Origin: Bacteroides sp. UBA1773
Lineage (GTDB): Bacteria > Bacteroidota > Bacteroidia > Bacteroidales > Bacteroidaceae
Length of the DNA: 14,182 nucleotides
Assembly: GCA_002315285.1 (NCBI GenBank)
Contig: DCGR01000010.1
Coordinates: 1 to 14,182 of the forward strand
Reading direction: 5' to 3'
Part shown: positions 13,917 to 14,182 of the stretch, piece after piece
Position numbering within the stretch: the first letter of the stretch is position 1
How the letters are laid out: the number at the start of each line of letters is the position of its first letter
Translations under genes and position numbers: made by a program
The notes under the pieces: generated by a model
Seen by the model: only the letters and a program-made list of their open reading frames with translations
What the model was told of the DNA's origin: nothing
Database searches by the model: none

Positions 13917-14041
13917 TTGGTGTGTCATGATGATGTGTCGTTCATATCGGCGTGGGCTCTAGCGTTGTCTGTTCAGCAGGATTAGGCAATGCGAAGGCTT
14001 CTACACGTGGGACAGGCAACAGGCAGTTCCCGCGCTTTTTT
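13917..14041 (+). ncRNA. Candidate structured small RNA, unidentified
   Basis: No open frame of note lies between the TACATTTG box and the T run. The 3' part folds as a rod: GCGTGGG (13950-13956) pairs with CCCGCGC (14029-14035), and inside it GTTGTCTGTTC (13964-13974) pairs with GGACAGGCAAC (14010-14020), 11 pairs with two G-U. A 35-base apical region is left between. Six T residues follow the outer stem directly. The SRP-RNA tetraloop and AGCAG signatures and the RNase P signatures are absent, so I cannot assign it. Whether it is transcribed is inference. Confidence 0.35.
14006..14041 (+). terminator. Rho-independent terminator
   Basis: CGTGGGA (14006-14012) pairs with TCCCGCG (14028-14034), seven pairs with one G-U, followed by C and six T residues at 14036-14041. 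The same right arm can alternatively pair with GCGTGGG at 13950. Either fold gives a stem followed by a T run. Confidence 0.6.
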
Positions 14042-14182
14042 ATGTTCGTTTGCGAAAACGACGCTTAGAGTATCAGTATTTATTTGTGTTCACTCTTAAC
14101 TAATTGGTTTTCAATAGTGACAACTGCTTGCAAAATTTGAATAAAACTATTTTTAAAAAATGCTTATCCGTTATTTGCTGAA

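Noticed and set aside
13917..14041. SRP RNA (4.5S) or RNase P RNA identity for the structured region
   Set aside because: The GGAA tetraloop with flanking CAGG/AGCAG and the GAGGAAAGTCC core are both missing.

Overview
This window looks like chromosomal DNA of a Bacteroidales bacterium, most likely Prevotellaceae or Bacteroidaceae. The evidence is repeated -7 promoter boxes of the Bacteroidetes TAnnTTTG type (at 42, 1017, 5834, 8397, 13602, 13903, and on the minus strand at 12856), a tmRNA tag ending NYALAA, an SDR-type threonine dehydrogenase next to kbl, and Bacteroidales-style secreted enzymes. Genus is inference; no rRNA or single-copy marker is present.

Layout. (1) 1-204: the promoter and first ~35 codons of a dead Rpn/PD-(D/E)XK transposase-like gene. 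(2) 218-904: a lipoprotein D-Ala-D-Ala dipeptidase of the VanX/DdpX type. (3) 1017-5738: a tight four-gene operon with its own promoter: class II ketose-bisphosphate aldolase, D-lyxose/mannose-isomerase-type cupin, PfkB sugar kinase and a secreted heparinase II/III-like lyase. This is the most interesting gene set here. It reads as an isomerase-kinase-aldolase route for a sugar released by the lyase, but the substrate cannot be read from the sequence. (4) 5834-6332: ssrA (tmRNA), complete with promoter, leader hairpin, tag reading frame, CCA end and terminator. An AraC-family regulator missing its N-terminal half abuts it. (5) 7056-9615: divergent kbl and tdh (threonine to glycine plus acetyl-CoA), separated by a 415-bp gap holding the start of a dead secreted-protein gene and candidate divergent promoters. 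(6) 9638-12514: a secreted metallophosphoesterase and a large glycoside-hydrolase-like protein, closely spaced behind tdh and probably co-transcribed. (7) 12515-14182: a gene-poor tail with a stop-codon hairpin, a good minus-strand promoter with a small ORF, a 3' gene fragment with a strong terminator hairpin, and an orphan promoter/terminator pair that could define a ~125-nt structured RNA.

Taken together, the window mixes housekeeping loci (ssrA, kbl/tdh) with carbohydrate-degradation genes and several gene remnants, as expected of a chromosome region that has undergone repeated insertion and deletion. I see no CRISPR array, intact insertion sequence, rRNA or stand-alone tRNA. All family calls are from recognising motifs by eye; no database search was run.
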